64,000 bases of DNA from Sulfuricaulis sp040901545 (GCF_040901545.1 NZ_JBBDYL010000042.1:46656-110655), one strand, 5' to 3'. Positions 17,713 to 26,760 are shown, counted from the stretch's first letter. Notes: generated by a model not told the origin, from the sequence alone. Made by a program: numbers and translations.

Positions 17713-18570
17713 ATGCCTCGCCGCCGGTCAAACATCAGATTGCTGCTTATCGGTCTTGCCGGCCTCCTGACAGCGATCAATGCTTTCTCAGATGAAGCAC
17801 GCATCATTCAATTGAAACACCGCACGGCGGGGGAAATCATCCCGCTGATTCAGCCGATCCTGGGACCGTACGATGCAGTGACTGGTGCCGATTATCGTTT
17901 AATCATTCGAACATCAGAGGCAACTATCAGGGAAATTGAGCGCATTCTGGCCCAGGTGGATGTCACCCGGTGGCAGCTTCAAATCACGATAGAACAATTA
18001 CCGGCGGAAAAACGCACCCAGAACAATCAATACGTCTCCGGGAGAGCAAGAATCGGTGACCAGACGCGTATTGTTCTGCCGGATAAACCGGCGAAGGAAA
18101 ATGGTGTTGTAATAACAAAAGATGATCTGCGTTATTCAGCCACCAAAAGTACACAAACATCAAGCAATAACAATACGCAAACTGTTATGACGCTGGATGG
18201 ACAACGCGCCTATATTCGTATCGGCCAGTCGGTTCAGCATGTGAAACGTTTTCTTGCCAACAGTCACCAAGGTGCGGCGATTGCGCAAGAGGTTGGATTC
18301 CAGAACATAATCAGCGGTTTTGAAGTGCTGCCACGCATGCGCGGGGAACATGTACGAATCGAAATTACACCCCGGCTTTCCACGCTTGAAAATCCAGAAA
18401 CGGGGCTGGTGAATTTTCAGGACTTGACCACGACCGTGGAAGCAAAACTGGGGGAATGGATTGATTTGGGCGCTATTCTCGGAAGCAGAAGTGAAGTTCA
18501 TCGCGCCATCCTGGAAAGTGGGACCGCACAATCCAGTGAGTACCGGATTGTCTGGCTCAAGATTGAATGA
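17713..18570 (+). CDS. Periplasmic secretin_N (NolW-like) domain protein
   Basis: 285 residues from the ATG at 17713. A signal peptide covers about residues 1-26. Residues 27-95 resemble the secretin N1 domain: RIIQLKHRTAGEIIPLIQPI followed by a variable loop and REIERILAQVDV. The remainder ends with a beta-rich part (EVLPRMRGEHVRIEITPRLS) similar to the secretin core entrance, but the protein is far too short to form a full outer-membrane ring. It may be an accessory to a secretin or a stand-alone periplasmic protein. It follows the NlpC lipoprotein by one base. Confidence 0.75.
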   Translation: MPRRRSNIRLLLIGLAGLLTAINAFSDEARIIQLKHRTAGEIIPLIQPILGPYDAVTGADYRLIIRTSEATIREIERILAQVDVTRWQLQITIEQLPAEKRTQNNQYVSGRARIGDQTRIVLPDKPAKENGVVITKDDLRYSATKSTQTSSNNNTQTVMTLDGQRAYIRIGQSVQHVKRFLANSHQGAAIAQEVGFQNIISGFEVLPRMRGEHVRIEITPRLSTLENPETGLVNFQDLTTTVEAKLGEWIDLGAILGSRSEVHRAILESGTAQSSEYRIVWLKIE

Positions 18571-19092
18571 TTATCACAGGCGATGAAATTCCGTTGCGAT
18601 CCTGTAGAAATCGCTTCGCAAAAAAACATAAGGCTAATCTCTTCACCAAGATTCTTCCGGTCGTAAACTGATCATTTGCATCTCAGGAAAAAAGGAGAAA
18701 ATATATCGGCCTAGTTCGTCGCGATATACAACACGATAATCAGCAAGAGAAGTATTAAACCGGCAAGCCTGCCCGGATAAACATCAACATTATTGTAGAT
18801 TGAATTGATTATCCGCCTTGATATATATCAAGTCTGTAATTCGGCCATCGTATATCCAGAACATTCATTAACCTGGCAGACATCCCTCTATTCTATCGAA
18901 CACGAAGAATGAGGCTGAAAAGACAGACCGCGGGTTGACTGCGTCAGGCAAACATTGCACAAAAAAAAGAAGCCATCTGTCGGACGGCTAACCCCATATG
19001 TCGTCACTTTATCGCGTAGGTACAGGTATCAGACCTATACTTTTTTCAGACCTTAACCTCCGCCAAAACAAACAAATGGACAGGGAAGTACC
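18571..19092. other. AT-rich gap with a regulatory palindrome
   Basis: 522 bp without a convincing gene. It contains the palindrome at 18817-18832 and, on the minus strand near 18711-18830, a short hydrophobic frame without a start codon. A TATACT at 19036-19041 could be the -10 of the zinc-ribbon gene. Base composition is lower in GC than the preceding operon. Confidence 0.4.
18817..18832. promoter_or_regulatory. Perfect FNR/ANR-type palindrome
   Basis: CTTGATATATATCAAG is a 16-bp perfect palindrome whose inner part, TTGAT-N4-ATCAA, equals the consensus half-sites of FNR/ANR-family oxygen sensors. It lies 247 bp after the secretin_N stop and about 260 bp before the zinc-ribbon start, so the target promoter is unclear. 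Confidence 0.5.
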
Positions 19093-20037
19093 ATGACATC
19101 GAGAAGTATATTTCAAAAGGTGTGTCCCAGTTGCATGGCCACTGTATCGTTGGATACCGATATGTGCGCCTGTGGTCACCAATTTGATCAAGACGACACG
19201 GACACTTCGCTTTCGTCGGAAGAGATACGTTTGAAGGCGGAGGAACTCTACGAAAATTACCTTGCAGCACGGGCAGAACAGGCTGCAAACGCCATCAGGG
19301 CTGCGCAGGCCGAATTCACGCGCGACCCGACAAACGAGGAAAAATCCAACCGCGTTACCTCGGCGATTCACGAGGCACAAGCCGCCCAGACGGCATTGGC
19401 CATGCAGTCTTCCCAAATTGCCGAATTGAAAAAAGTCTTATCGACCGTTAAACAGCCTATAAGCACCGCCCCCGCCACCCGCGGTGAGAAAAAACCGTCG
19501 CTATCTGCATCGGATCTTGTCAATGCAGAACCTGTGCAACGGCCCCTGAAAAGAAAAATGCTTGCAACAGAAAGTCCCCGTGCGCCCCTCAACGGCATGC
19601 GCCGGTCACATCAGCCTGTTGTCCAGCTGAAATCAAATCCGATTACGACACCGGTCAGCATACCGAAAGGACAGGCACCCGTACCCGCGCAGACTGCAAT
19701 ACCCAACTACGTTTTCCGTCAGGCACAAGCAGCCAAGGCAGAAAAAATTCTTCGCGCGGCAAATAAAACGAAACCGGATCCCACAAACGTGCAAAAGAAT
19801 GCACCGGGGTCCATTCCAGAACCCAAAGTAACTGTGCAGGTTTTCTCAGCGACAAAAATTGCGCCCAGATTATATGTTTTGGAAAATAAAAAAGAATGCC
19901 CCAACTGCACAGCCAGTGTTGATTCGAAAACTATACGCTGTCGATGCGGTTATGAGTTTTCATCCAGCGAACAACTTATTCCGCCGCTTTCCTTAAGCGA
20001 GGAAGATCGGGCAGAATTTTCCAAGTTGTTCAGATAG
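19093..20037 (+). CDS. Double zinc-ribbon protein, paralog 1
   Basis: 314 residues, no family name that I recognise. An N-terminal ribbon has Cys11, Cys14, Cys25 and Cys27 (CPSC then CACGHQF). A C-terminal ribbon repeats the pattern (ECPNC then CRCGYEF). Between them lie an Ala/Glu-rich predicted coiled coil (about residues 40-120), a long Pro/Lys/Ala-rich linker and a short motif QAAKAEKILRAANKT. The same architecture, with identical Cys positions in the first ribbon, is in the protein at 25501-26121. There is no signal peptide, so it is probably cytoplasmic. It converges with the gspB-exeA pair. Confidence 0.7.
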   Translation: MTSRSIFQKVCPSCMATVSLDTDMCACGHQFDQDDTDTSLSSEEIRLKAEELYENYLAARAEQAANAIRAAQAEFTRDPTNEEKSNRVTSAIHEAQAAQTALAMQSSQIAELKKVLSTVKQPISTAPATRGEKKPSLSASDLVNAEPVQRPLKRKMLATESPRAPLNGMRRSHQPVVQLKSNPITTPVSIPKGQAPVPAQTAIPNYVFRQAQAAKAEKILRAANKTKPDPTNVQKNAPGSIPEPKVTVQVFSATKIAPRLYVLENKKECPNCTASVDSKTIRCRCGYEFSSSEQLIPPLSLSEEDRAEFSKLFR

Positions 20038-20151
20038 CGGCGCGTGCGTTGCCGCGCTGATGATTTTGTCTTGGCGCCGTGCGGGGATAATCAGCAGAAA
20101 GAGATATCTTCTTTAATTGTCGATCCAAGGTAAGCAAATAAAAAATCATAA

Positions 20152-20862
20152 TCAGCGTGGCCGTCCGAGTTTGAATCGTTCCCCCCGGAAACTCAGAACA
20201 ACTCCGTCAGGGACAATCTCTTCAACCGAAATATCGCTCTCGATATGGTCACCCTTGTGATATTCCCGGTTGTTAATGAATAGAATTCTCTGCGATTCCT
20301 GCGGCGAATACACGTGAATGGTCACTGCCAAGCGAGGCAATGCGCGTTGAAATTCCGTGGGCATTTGCTGCAATAGCGGCGTGTCAACCGAACCCAGAGA
20401 GATTGGCGGTAAAGAATTCATTTGTTGATTTGAATTTACCGCCACGGCTTTTCCATCTGGTTTGATCACCATGGCTTTTTGCCGTGCTACAGCAACGGTG
20501 GGAGCAGTAACCTTGGCTTCCTCCGCCAGATCGCGAACCTGGGAAGTGCTAGTGGCAGGTTTGTCCGGAGGCACGAATCGGGGGATATCATTTTTTAATG
20601 AAACACCTGCTGGCTGAGCAACAGCTTCGCTGGTGAGCGTCTCCGGGAGTGAAACTAGCGTCTGATCCGGCGTGTTCCGCCAGAAGAGAAAAACAATGGT
20701 CGTTACACCCATCAGCATAATAATTCCCGCCGTGAACCACAAGCCGTTGTCCGACAACGACGGAGAAATTCTATGTACGCTGCCGCGGGAGATCGTCACA
20801 GAACCGCGCCGTCTTGCCTGATGGGATTTTTTTAACGCGTCAAGGATATACGACATGCTCAC
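20152..20862 (-). CDS. gspB: GspB/ExeB-like type II secretion assembly protein
   Basis: 236 residues. The N-terminus SYILDALKKSHQARRRG, one membrane helix (about 42-62), a Pro/Thr-rich linker and the C-terminal periplasmic domain with RILFINNREYHKGDHI and GVVLSFRGERFKL match GspB. GspA/GspB (ExeA/ExeB) pairs help the GspD secretin pass the peptidoglycan. The GTG start overlaps the exeA stop as GTGA; an ATG two codons in is an alternative. No other gsp gene is present nearby. Confidence 0.85.
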   Translation of the reverse strand: MSMSYILDALKKSHQARRRGSVTISRGSVHRISPSLSDNGLWFTAGIIMLMGVTTIVFLFWRNTPDQTLVSLPETLTSEAVAQPAGVSLKNDIPRFVPPDKPATSTSQVRDLAEEAKVTAPTVAVARQKAMVIKPDGKAVAVNSNQQMNSLPPISLGSVDTPLLQQMPTEFQRALPRLAVTIHVYSPQESQRILFINNREYHKGDHIESDISVEEIVPDGVVLSFRGERFKLGRPR

Positions 20863-22589
20863 TGCGCCTTCACAAGGACAGATTCCGTATCAAGCATGGG
20901 TGACTTTTCCGGTAGGTAGCCGTGTAATTGCGCGATTGTGACACGTCCGGCGATGCCATCCTCCGCGAGCCGGTAGTAACTCTGGAATTCTTTCAATTGG
21001 TATTCAAGCTCCTCGTCAAAAAGATCACTCGGTTGAGCTTGAATCGGTTCCCTACGGTAGCGCGCCAAGGCGTCGCGCAACCAGACTACCGTTTCTCGTT
21101 GATCTCCGATCCGCAATGTTTCATGCTCCGGCGCACGCGGTTTCCAAAGAATAAAATATTTTCCAAACCACAGGCGCCCTACCTCGTTTATGGCAACTTC
21201 TTGTCGATGATCACCCATTTCCAGCAATACCGAGTCACCCGTCATAGACGCCACGAGCACATGGTGTTTTTGGCCGGCCACATCCCGCAGCTCAATAACT
21301 GCAGGACGATTGTAAATGCGAAGGTTGTTCCATGTCCCGGTTTGATATAAGCAGTGCAATCCGGCATACAAGGCACGCTCGCAACCGGTTGTCCCGGCCA
21401 AGGCGGTATAGTCGAGTCCCCAGAGATCAAACAGCCTTTGCATGGCCGACTCGGTATCCGTGGCCACCGCGGGATCGGCAATTTTCATCTCCAATGAAAC
21501 CTTGGGGGCTTGATTAGGGACAGCCGACTTCTGGTCACTAAGTGAAGTAATAGGAATCGAGCCAGAATTACTTTTAAGATCAGCAGTAGTCGTATTTTGC
21601 GGACCAAGCAGAGAAGACTCTTTTGCTGTCGACTGGGGCGACGCTAAGGCAATAGCAACCTTGTCACCGGGTGAAATGGAGTTAAACAACGTCGGCATCT
21701 GCCAACCCGCCACGATTAGCAACAATGCCGCGGCTGATGCCGGTACAAGCGCCCGAAAAAGCAACCGCGTGCCGGTAAGCTTGCCAATCCCAACCTCCGC
21801 TGCCGCGCGTCGCACGACCGAAGGATCTACCACTGTTTTATTGCGCACATAGCATCCGAGCAACGCTCGATCGCAGATGATATTGATCAATCTTGGTATG
21901 CCTCCGGACAAGGCGTAAACACGTTCCATGGAGGTTCTGTTGAATAACAGGGATTTCGCTCCGGCAACACGGCACCGATGGAAGATATATTCGAAGGTTT
22001 CCTTTCGAGTGAGCGCTTCAAGGTGACAACGCGCCGTAATCCGCTGAGAGAGCTGCCGTAAATCCCGCTGCGCCAGCAGGCTGGAAAGTTCCGGTTGGCC
22101 GATGAGAATAATTTGCAGCAATTTCTGTTTTGTCGTTTCAAGGTTAGTCAGCAACCGGATCTGTTCCAGAACTTCTCGGTTTAGGTTTTGCGCTTCATCA
22201 ATAATTAGTACTGTTCGCCTGCCGCGCGCGTGTGTCTGAAGGAGGTGGGCATTTAGCAAGTCGATTAATTGTTTGAGGCTAGACCGCTCTCCGGAGTGCC
22301 GGATGCGCAGTTCATCGCAAATGGACGCGACAAATTCGTGTACACTTAGCACCGGATACAGGACCAGCGCGACATCCAGCTCCTTGGGTACGCGTTCCAT
22401 CAGTGTGCGAATAAGTAACGTCTTACCCGTGCCCACTTCACCGGTAAGTTGCACAAACCCGCCGTTCTCACTTAACCCGTATTGCAGATGAGCAAATGCT
22501 TCCTGATGACTGCGGCTCAAGTATAAATAATGGGGATCCGGCGGGATGGAAAACGGATTTTCATGCAGGCCGAAATACCGTATATACAT
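20859..22589 (-). CDS. exeA: ExeA/GspA-like AAA+ ATPase with peptidoglycan-binding domain
   Basis: 576 residues. The N-terminal AAA+ domain has Walker A GEVGTGKT and Walker B VLIIDEAQNL. A membrane helix lies about residues 276-296 (VPASAAALLLIVAGW). The periplasmic part has a C39-peptidase-like segment and then a peptidoglycan-binding repeat (LKEFQSYYRLAEDGIAG) near residue 540. ExeA multimerises on peptidoglycan and uses ATP to let the ExeD secretin assemble. The start MYIRYFGLHENPF is the family start; GAGGAG lies 11 bases upstream. It is translationally coupled to gspB. Confidence 0.92.
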   Translation of the reverse strand: MYIRYFGLHENPFSIPPDPHYLYLSRSHQEAFAHLQYGLSENGGFVQLTGEVGTGKTLLIRTLMERVPKELDVALVLYPVLSVHEFVASICDELRIRHSGERSSLKQLIDLLNAHLLQTHARGRRTVLIIDEAQNLNREVLEQIRLLTNLETTKQKLLQIILIGQPELSSLLAQRDLRQLSQRITARCHLEALTRKETFEYIFHRCRVAGAKSLLFNRTSMERVYALSGGIPRLINIICDRALLGCYVRNKTVVDPSVVRRAAAEVGIGKLTGTRLLFRALVPASAAALLLIVAGWQMPTLFNSISPGDKVAIALASPQSTAKESSLLGPQNTTTADLKSNSGSIPITSLSDQKSAVPNQAPKVSLEMKIADPAVATDTESAMQRLFDLWGLDYTALAGTTGCERALYAGLHCLYQTGTWNNLRIYNRPAVIELRDVAGQKHHVLVASMTGDSVLLEMGDHRQEVAINEVGRLWFGKYFILWKPRAPEHETLRIGDQRETVVWLRDALARYRREPIQAQPSDLFDEELEYQLKEFQSYYRLAEDGIAGRVTIAQLHGYLPEKSPMLDTESVLVKAQ

Positions 22590-23094
22590 AACTCGACCAC
22601 TCCTCTAGCCTGATTGGTACTGTAAATTCGTTGCATCCATGGCGATGCCATTATTAATTTTCATCATTCGTTCTGGATATCTTTATTCTGTTCATTTCTA
22701 GAGCTATTTCTTCTGTCTTGGCGCTATACGATACCACTTTTCGTAATTAATTTGACTGTGTGCCATCGCAGGCATCCTGAGCATTCTGAATCCAGGCATA
22801 TAAGGCCGAAAATAGTCAAGAATTTCATACAGCTGACCTGTACCGAGCAATATGGATTATTTAAGTCCGATCTACTCTAGTCAACAATACGACAATTTAA
22901 GTGCCGGTGTCCCGCGTTTATCCGGAATCAAATCCGCTGGTCGGACAGCTCAGGATATCGTGAACTGCACATACCCAACTCGAGGATGAAGCGCAAAGGG
23001 AATCCGGAGTTAGGAACAGCTTCCGGAAGTCGTGAGGTTCGCGTGTGAAACGAACAGATGATGTCTATTGAAGTTCGAATTAGCTAAATTGTCG
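22590..23094. other. AT-rich intergenic gap upstream of exeA
   Basis: 505 bp. It should hold the exeA-gspB promoter. GC is markedly low over the first 150 bases. A weak hairpin CCGGA...TCCGG lies near 23010-23033. I see no coding frame with a ribosome binding site and no RNA gene. Confidence 0.35.
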
Positions 23095-23283
23095 TCATTG
23101 ACGTCTTGTGGGCTCGATATTCCTGTCGGTAGGAACTTTTGCCGCCTGAACAATTTTGCGCAGGTCCGCGAGTTGTGTTTGCAAGGCCTTGATGGCCTCC
23201 GCCAGTTCCGCGGAATCAGCAGATACTTCGCTATGGACTGGTTTTATCGGATCCATCTTTGCGCCACGCCATGCTTCACTCAT
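23095..23283 (-). CDS. Small unknown protein with heptad-like helix
   Basis: 62 residues. A strong AAGGAGG lies 7 bases before the ATG, which is the main reason to accept the gene over the plus-strand frames. The centre (about residues 24-48, ELAEAIKALQTQLADLRKIV) has a hydrophobic heptad pattern suggesting a short coiled coil; the tail is basic. No signal peptide. No family recognised. It is isolated, with 324 bp to the next gene downstream of its 5' end. Confidence 0.65.
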   Translation of the reverse strand: MSEAWRGAKMDPIKPVHSEVSADSAELAEAIKALQTQLADLRKIVQAAKVPTDRNIEPTRRQ

Positions 23284-23607
23284 GCGACCCTCCTTGTACG
23301 ACTTGCCGACAAACCCGAGGATTTCGATTTATCGTTTCCCTACGCCCGGTAAAGATGAACTGGACGCGAGCATCTATTAGGGCGGAAAACCGGGGGAATT
23401 ACAAGTATAGACACGCAACGGCGTAGGTTTTATTTTGGCTCCGCCAACCAGACGGCCGTCATGCACAAGCCGATAATCTGCAGAAACCAGCCGCTGCTTT
23501 GTAAATCAGGCGCATCATCCAGGTATGTCTGTCTTTCGCGACAGGTGTGTGTTTTTTACCAAAATAATTACACGGTAACTTTGCTGCCTTGCGCTATAGA
23601 TGTCCCA
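23284..23607. other. Intergenic gap
   Basis: 324 bp between the small gene and the DHCR24-like gene. It must include the small gene's promoter. No other feature seen. Confidence 0.3.
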
Positions 23608-24948
23608 TCATTCCTTGAACACACATTTGCGATAAATATCCTTGAACATGCCGTCCGGATCATATTTTTTCTTCAGCCGGTCATACACGGGCTTATTATA
23701 GATTTTCCAAAACTGATCTGGAGAAAAATAAGCGTCTGAATACAGCGATTTCATTCCACCCAATGAGATTACTTTTTCCTCGATCATACGATTGTAGAAT
23801 CCCGGTGCTAGATTTTGTCGTCCACGTATCACATCCCAGAAACCAAAATTAATATAAAGTTTTTTCGGATCCATCCGATAAAGATCGTAAGCAACATTAG
23901 GGTTGTACGCGCGTGTAGGACATATCCAAATCGGCATAAATTTAATCTTATCGTGATAAAACGACAAGAATTCGTGCGCATGATCGACTGGTATTTCCAC
24001 GTCCTGGATCACAGATTCGGCGTGCATGCCGAGCAACTTGTCAAGAACCTGTGACAGCTTCCAACGGCTGTTCCATCGCATGATCTTTGTATATGTGATC
24101 GAGTTTAATCTCGACCGGCCGTAAACCCGGCGAATGATTGGATTCTGGGCGTACAGATTTTTCGAACACCAGAACCAGTCTGTATCCCACCTCCAAATGT
24201 AATCTTCAGTTGTCAGAAAATCTTCGGAACGTTCGAGCAGAGATTTATAATAGATTTTTTTATAAGTATAGTCGCTGGTATAGGGCGCATCATCTGTAAA
24301 CTGACCGATTGTCAATACCATCCTGTTCCTGTCGAACACAACCCCATCAATGAAGTCGATTTCCTTATCGTCACAATAGCGCGATAAATCCGCGAAATAG
24401 ACTTGAGGATCGGAGTATTGCAGATGAGTCAGTTTTACGAATTGTTTCACCGAAACCACCATGGCTTTGAGCTTCAAAGCGTATCCCAACGTTCCATAAG
24501 AATTAGGAAACCCATAAAACAGGTCGCGATGCTCGTTATCCGGCGTGCACAAAACTGTCCGGCCATCGCTCAGGAGGATCTCCATCTCCCGCACTGTTTC
24601 GTGTACCAGACCGTAGCGGAAGGAAGACGATTCAATCCCGCAACCCGCGGTGGCCCCTCCGATCGTTATGGACTTAAGTTGCGGCACCACGGCAGGAAGC
24701 GCATTATTTTTGAGGCATTCTGCTACAAGTTTTACGTATGTCGTCATCCCTTCGACTTCGACAACGCCGTTGGCGACATCAACAGATAGTACGTCATTGA
24801 AATCCCGGACATCCAGCGTTCGCGCGGGAACTTGCCCGCGGTCACGAAACAAATTGGAGGTCGTTTTACCGAGACGAATGCCCTCTCCACGGTACACGCG
24901 TAGATTCTGCGTTAAACGCTGCTTCTTGGCTTCATACGCGTGGCTCAT
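23608..24948 (-). CDS. FAD-binding oxidoreductase of the DHCR24 (delta-24 sterol reductase) type
   Basis: 446 residues. The FAD-binding domain contains ITIGGATAGCGIESSSFRYG near residue 95, very close to the GGLIMGTGIESSSHKYGL stretch of human DHCR24, followed by LFYGFPNSYGTLGY, also shared. Similarity continues to the C-terminus (MPIWICP, LYINFGFWD, DAYFSPDQFWKIYN), so the alignment is full length. No N-terminal membrane anchor is present, unlike the animal enzyme. Bacterial members are often next to lipid-modifying genes, but here no lipid or sterol gene is adjacent. The substrate is unknown. Confidence 0.85.
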   Translation of the reverse strand: MSHAYEAKKQRLTQNLRVYRGEGIRLGKTTSNLFRDRGQVPARTLDVRDFNDVLSVDVANGVVEVEGMTTYVKLVAECLKNNALPAVVPQLKSITIGGATAGCGIESSSFRYGLVHETVREMEILLSDGRTVLCTPDNEHRDLFYGFPNSYGTLGYALKLKAMVVSVKQFVKLTHLQYSDPQVYFADLSRYCDDKEIDFIDGVVFDRNRMVLTIGQFTDDAPYTSDYTYKKIYYKSLLERSEDFLTTEDYIWRWDTDWFWCSKNLYAQNPIIRRVYGRSRLNSITYTKIMRWNSRWKLSQVLDKLLGMHAESVIQDVEIPVDHAHEFLSFYHDKIKFMPIWICPTRAYNPNVAYDLYRMDPKKLYINFGFWDVIRGRQNLAPGFYNRMIEEKVISLGGMKSLYSDAYFSPDQFWKIYNKPVYDRLKKKYDPDGMFKDIYRKCVFKE

Positions 24949-25500
24949 TGACCCTCAACTGAAAAATAATTCAAAGTGTAACCGATACCTTCGCTGCAGC
25001 GCACAGGCGTTCAGCAAGGGTGGCGTTGTTACTGATCAGGCAATATTTTGCCTCCGGGGCATGAAACTAACTGCATATTTCGCGGCCGTTTCGATGAATA
25101 CGTTTACTTCCTTGCAGGCACTTGCCGGGAAGCACCGTTACAGCTTTTGAGAGGAAACGCCGGTGGAAATGTGTCGATTTGCCGAGGTGAAAATAGTCAT
25201 CACGGAAACAGGTAAAAGTTAAGCGCGTTGCGGCTAGTGCCAGAATCGGGTTTGCTGCCACGGGACAGCCGCAGGTCGATCCTAAATTCATGTATAACCA
25301 CGAATATTACAGCTGACCCATATCATAGGATTTAACTTATCAGGCGATAAATTTACGGGGAAAATAGGCGAATAACCCTTCCATCGGCTCGTATTTCCCG
25401 ATCATCTCTGAAAACGTCATGTTGACAGCGAATTGAAATTCGGAGTCTATACTTTAAAAGCACCATATTTTAGGGAAGACTGCTCGGATCAGGATATCAC
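24949..25500. other. Intergenic gap upstream of zinc-ribbon paralog 2
   Basis: 552 bp between divergent genes. TTGACA at 25422-25427 and TATACT at 25448-25453 are good elements but 20 bp apart, so the promoter is uncertain. Very short frames (29 and 17 codons) between 25060 and 25215 lack support. No repeat seen. Confidence 0.35.
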
Positions 25501-26121
25501 ATGGCCGGATACAACATTTACCAAAAACCCTGTCCGGAATGCAGCGCCGTCGTGCCTAACGATACCGCGCGTTGCAGCTGTGGACACCAGTTCGAAAACG
25601 ATACCCATGATTCACAACATTCCGATGAGCAGGCATTGCAAGAAGAAGAGCTGTTTGCGGCCTATTTAGCTGCACGTATCGATCAAATCGTGGCAGCCGT
25701 TGAAGCAGCTCGCGCCGAATTAACAAGCGATACTCTCGATCTGCGAAAAACTGAACACCTGCTTCAGTCTGTTCAAGAAGCCCTCTCTTTGCGTGATGAA
25801 AGAGATGCGCAAATGGCGAAGATTGCGGTGATTCGTGAAACTATTCAGGCCTCGAATGAACAGCTGACTCCGGCAACACCGGACGGCACCGTCCAAACCA
25901 GCGAACCGACTGAAAAATTCAAGACACAGCAGGCTGAAAAAGCGGAAAAAATTATCGAAGCTTACAATAACACCGAAACCAAGGAATGCATGCATTGCAA
26001 AACCGTACTGCCTGTGACGTCCGTTTTGTGTTGTTGCGGTTATATTTTTTCCCGACACGAACTCATGCTTCCCCGAGCGGTGGACTCTACCATGCGCGGA
26101 GAATTGTATCGCCCGAAATAA
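25501..26121 (+). CDS. Double zinc-ribbon protein, paralog 2
   Basis: 206 residues. N-terminal ribbon Cys11, Cys14, Cys25, Cys27 (CPEC then CSCGHQF) and C-terminal ribbon ECMHC then CCCGYIF. The middle shares with paralog 1 the segment YLAAR near residue 60 and QQAEKAEKIIEAYNNT before the last ribbon, but lacks the long Pro/Lys linker. The two genes are about 6.4 kb apart on the same strand and clearly come from one duplication. Function unknown; zinc binding is inferred from the cysteines. A PilZ gene converges 8 bp downstream. Confidence 0.7.
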   Translation: MAGYNIYQKPCPECSAVVPNDTARCSCGHQFENDTHDSQHSDEQALQEEELFAAYLAARIDQIVAAVEAARAELTSDTLDLRKTEHLLQSVQEALSLRDERDAQMAKIAVIRETIQASNEQLTPATPDGTVQTSEPTEKFKTQQAEKAEKIIEAYNNTETKECMHCKTVLPVTSVLCCCGYIFSRHELMLPRAVDSTMRGELYRPK

Positions 26122-26129
26122 TAATAGGA

Positions 26130-26447
26130 TTAAGAACTGTACAAAAGATTTACCAAGGCGGTATAGGTATTGTTATCGTAGTTCCCGAACCTCAGGGCCA
26201 GTCCTTCGCTGTTCAAGCGCACAACTTCCGCAGGTAACCGATATAAGTCAGATTGTCCATGTTCTTTCAGCAGGATCACGGCTTCAATTGGCGTGCCCGG
26301 TAAAAACTCTTCGTTTGACATTTCCAACAAAGCACCGTTCAGGCTGAGGTCGCGAATTTTCCAGCGCTTGGAATAAGTTAGATCGTGATTAATAAGGACA
26401 TTGAGTGAAATTCGTTTCCTGATACTGGCGCGCTTTTCCGTATCCAA
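26130..26447 (-). CDS. PilZ domain protein (c-di-GMP receptor)
   Basis: 105 residues from a TTG at 26447, which has GGGGAG 6 bases upstream; another TTG at 26495 would add 16 residues without a clear binding site. The protein is a single PilZ domain: the arginine motif in EKRASIRKRISL and the second motif in RDLSLNGALLEM, the two elements that wrap a c-di-GMP dimer. It is a stand-alone receptor, so its partner is unknown. The HD-GYP and GGDEF-EAL proteins of this window could set the c-di-GMP level it reads. Confidence 0.85.
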   Translation of the reverse strand: MDTEKRASIRKRISLNVLINHDLTYSKRWKIRDLSLNGALLEMSNEEFLPGTPIEAVILLKEHGQSDLYRLPAEVVRLNSEGLALRFGNYDNNTYTALVNLLYSS

Positions 26448-26760
26448 TATTCTCTCCCCGGGAACTTGCGTGTCGACGAAGAATACCCTTCCCAAGCCGC
26501 TAAAATATCAATAAATATACAAAAGTGGAAAATTATTACGGGCTTTCATGGCTATTTTAGCCATTCCAGGCCGTGTTATGCCACCAATCCTCGGCTGGAA
26601 AGTGCCTTTCAAGGCGTGATAAAAACTGATTATAGCTGGAAAGCGAATCTTAAGGGATTACTAATTTATCAAACGGAGGCATTCGGATCCTGGCCCAAGG
26701 ATCTCTTGATATATCTCCCGGTGGTCATCGCCACACGAGGCAAGCTGAAATAATTATTCT

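Noticed and set aside
18711..18830. Minus-strand hydrophobic frame ending LLLLIIVLYIATN
   Set aside because: It looks like a small membrane protein but no ATG, GTG or TTG is in frame after the preceding stop except inside the hydrophobic part.
26466..26753. 95-codon plus-strand frame beside the PilZ gene
   Set aside because: No binding site and no domain; it overlaps the 5' end region of the PilZ gene.
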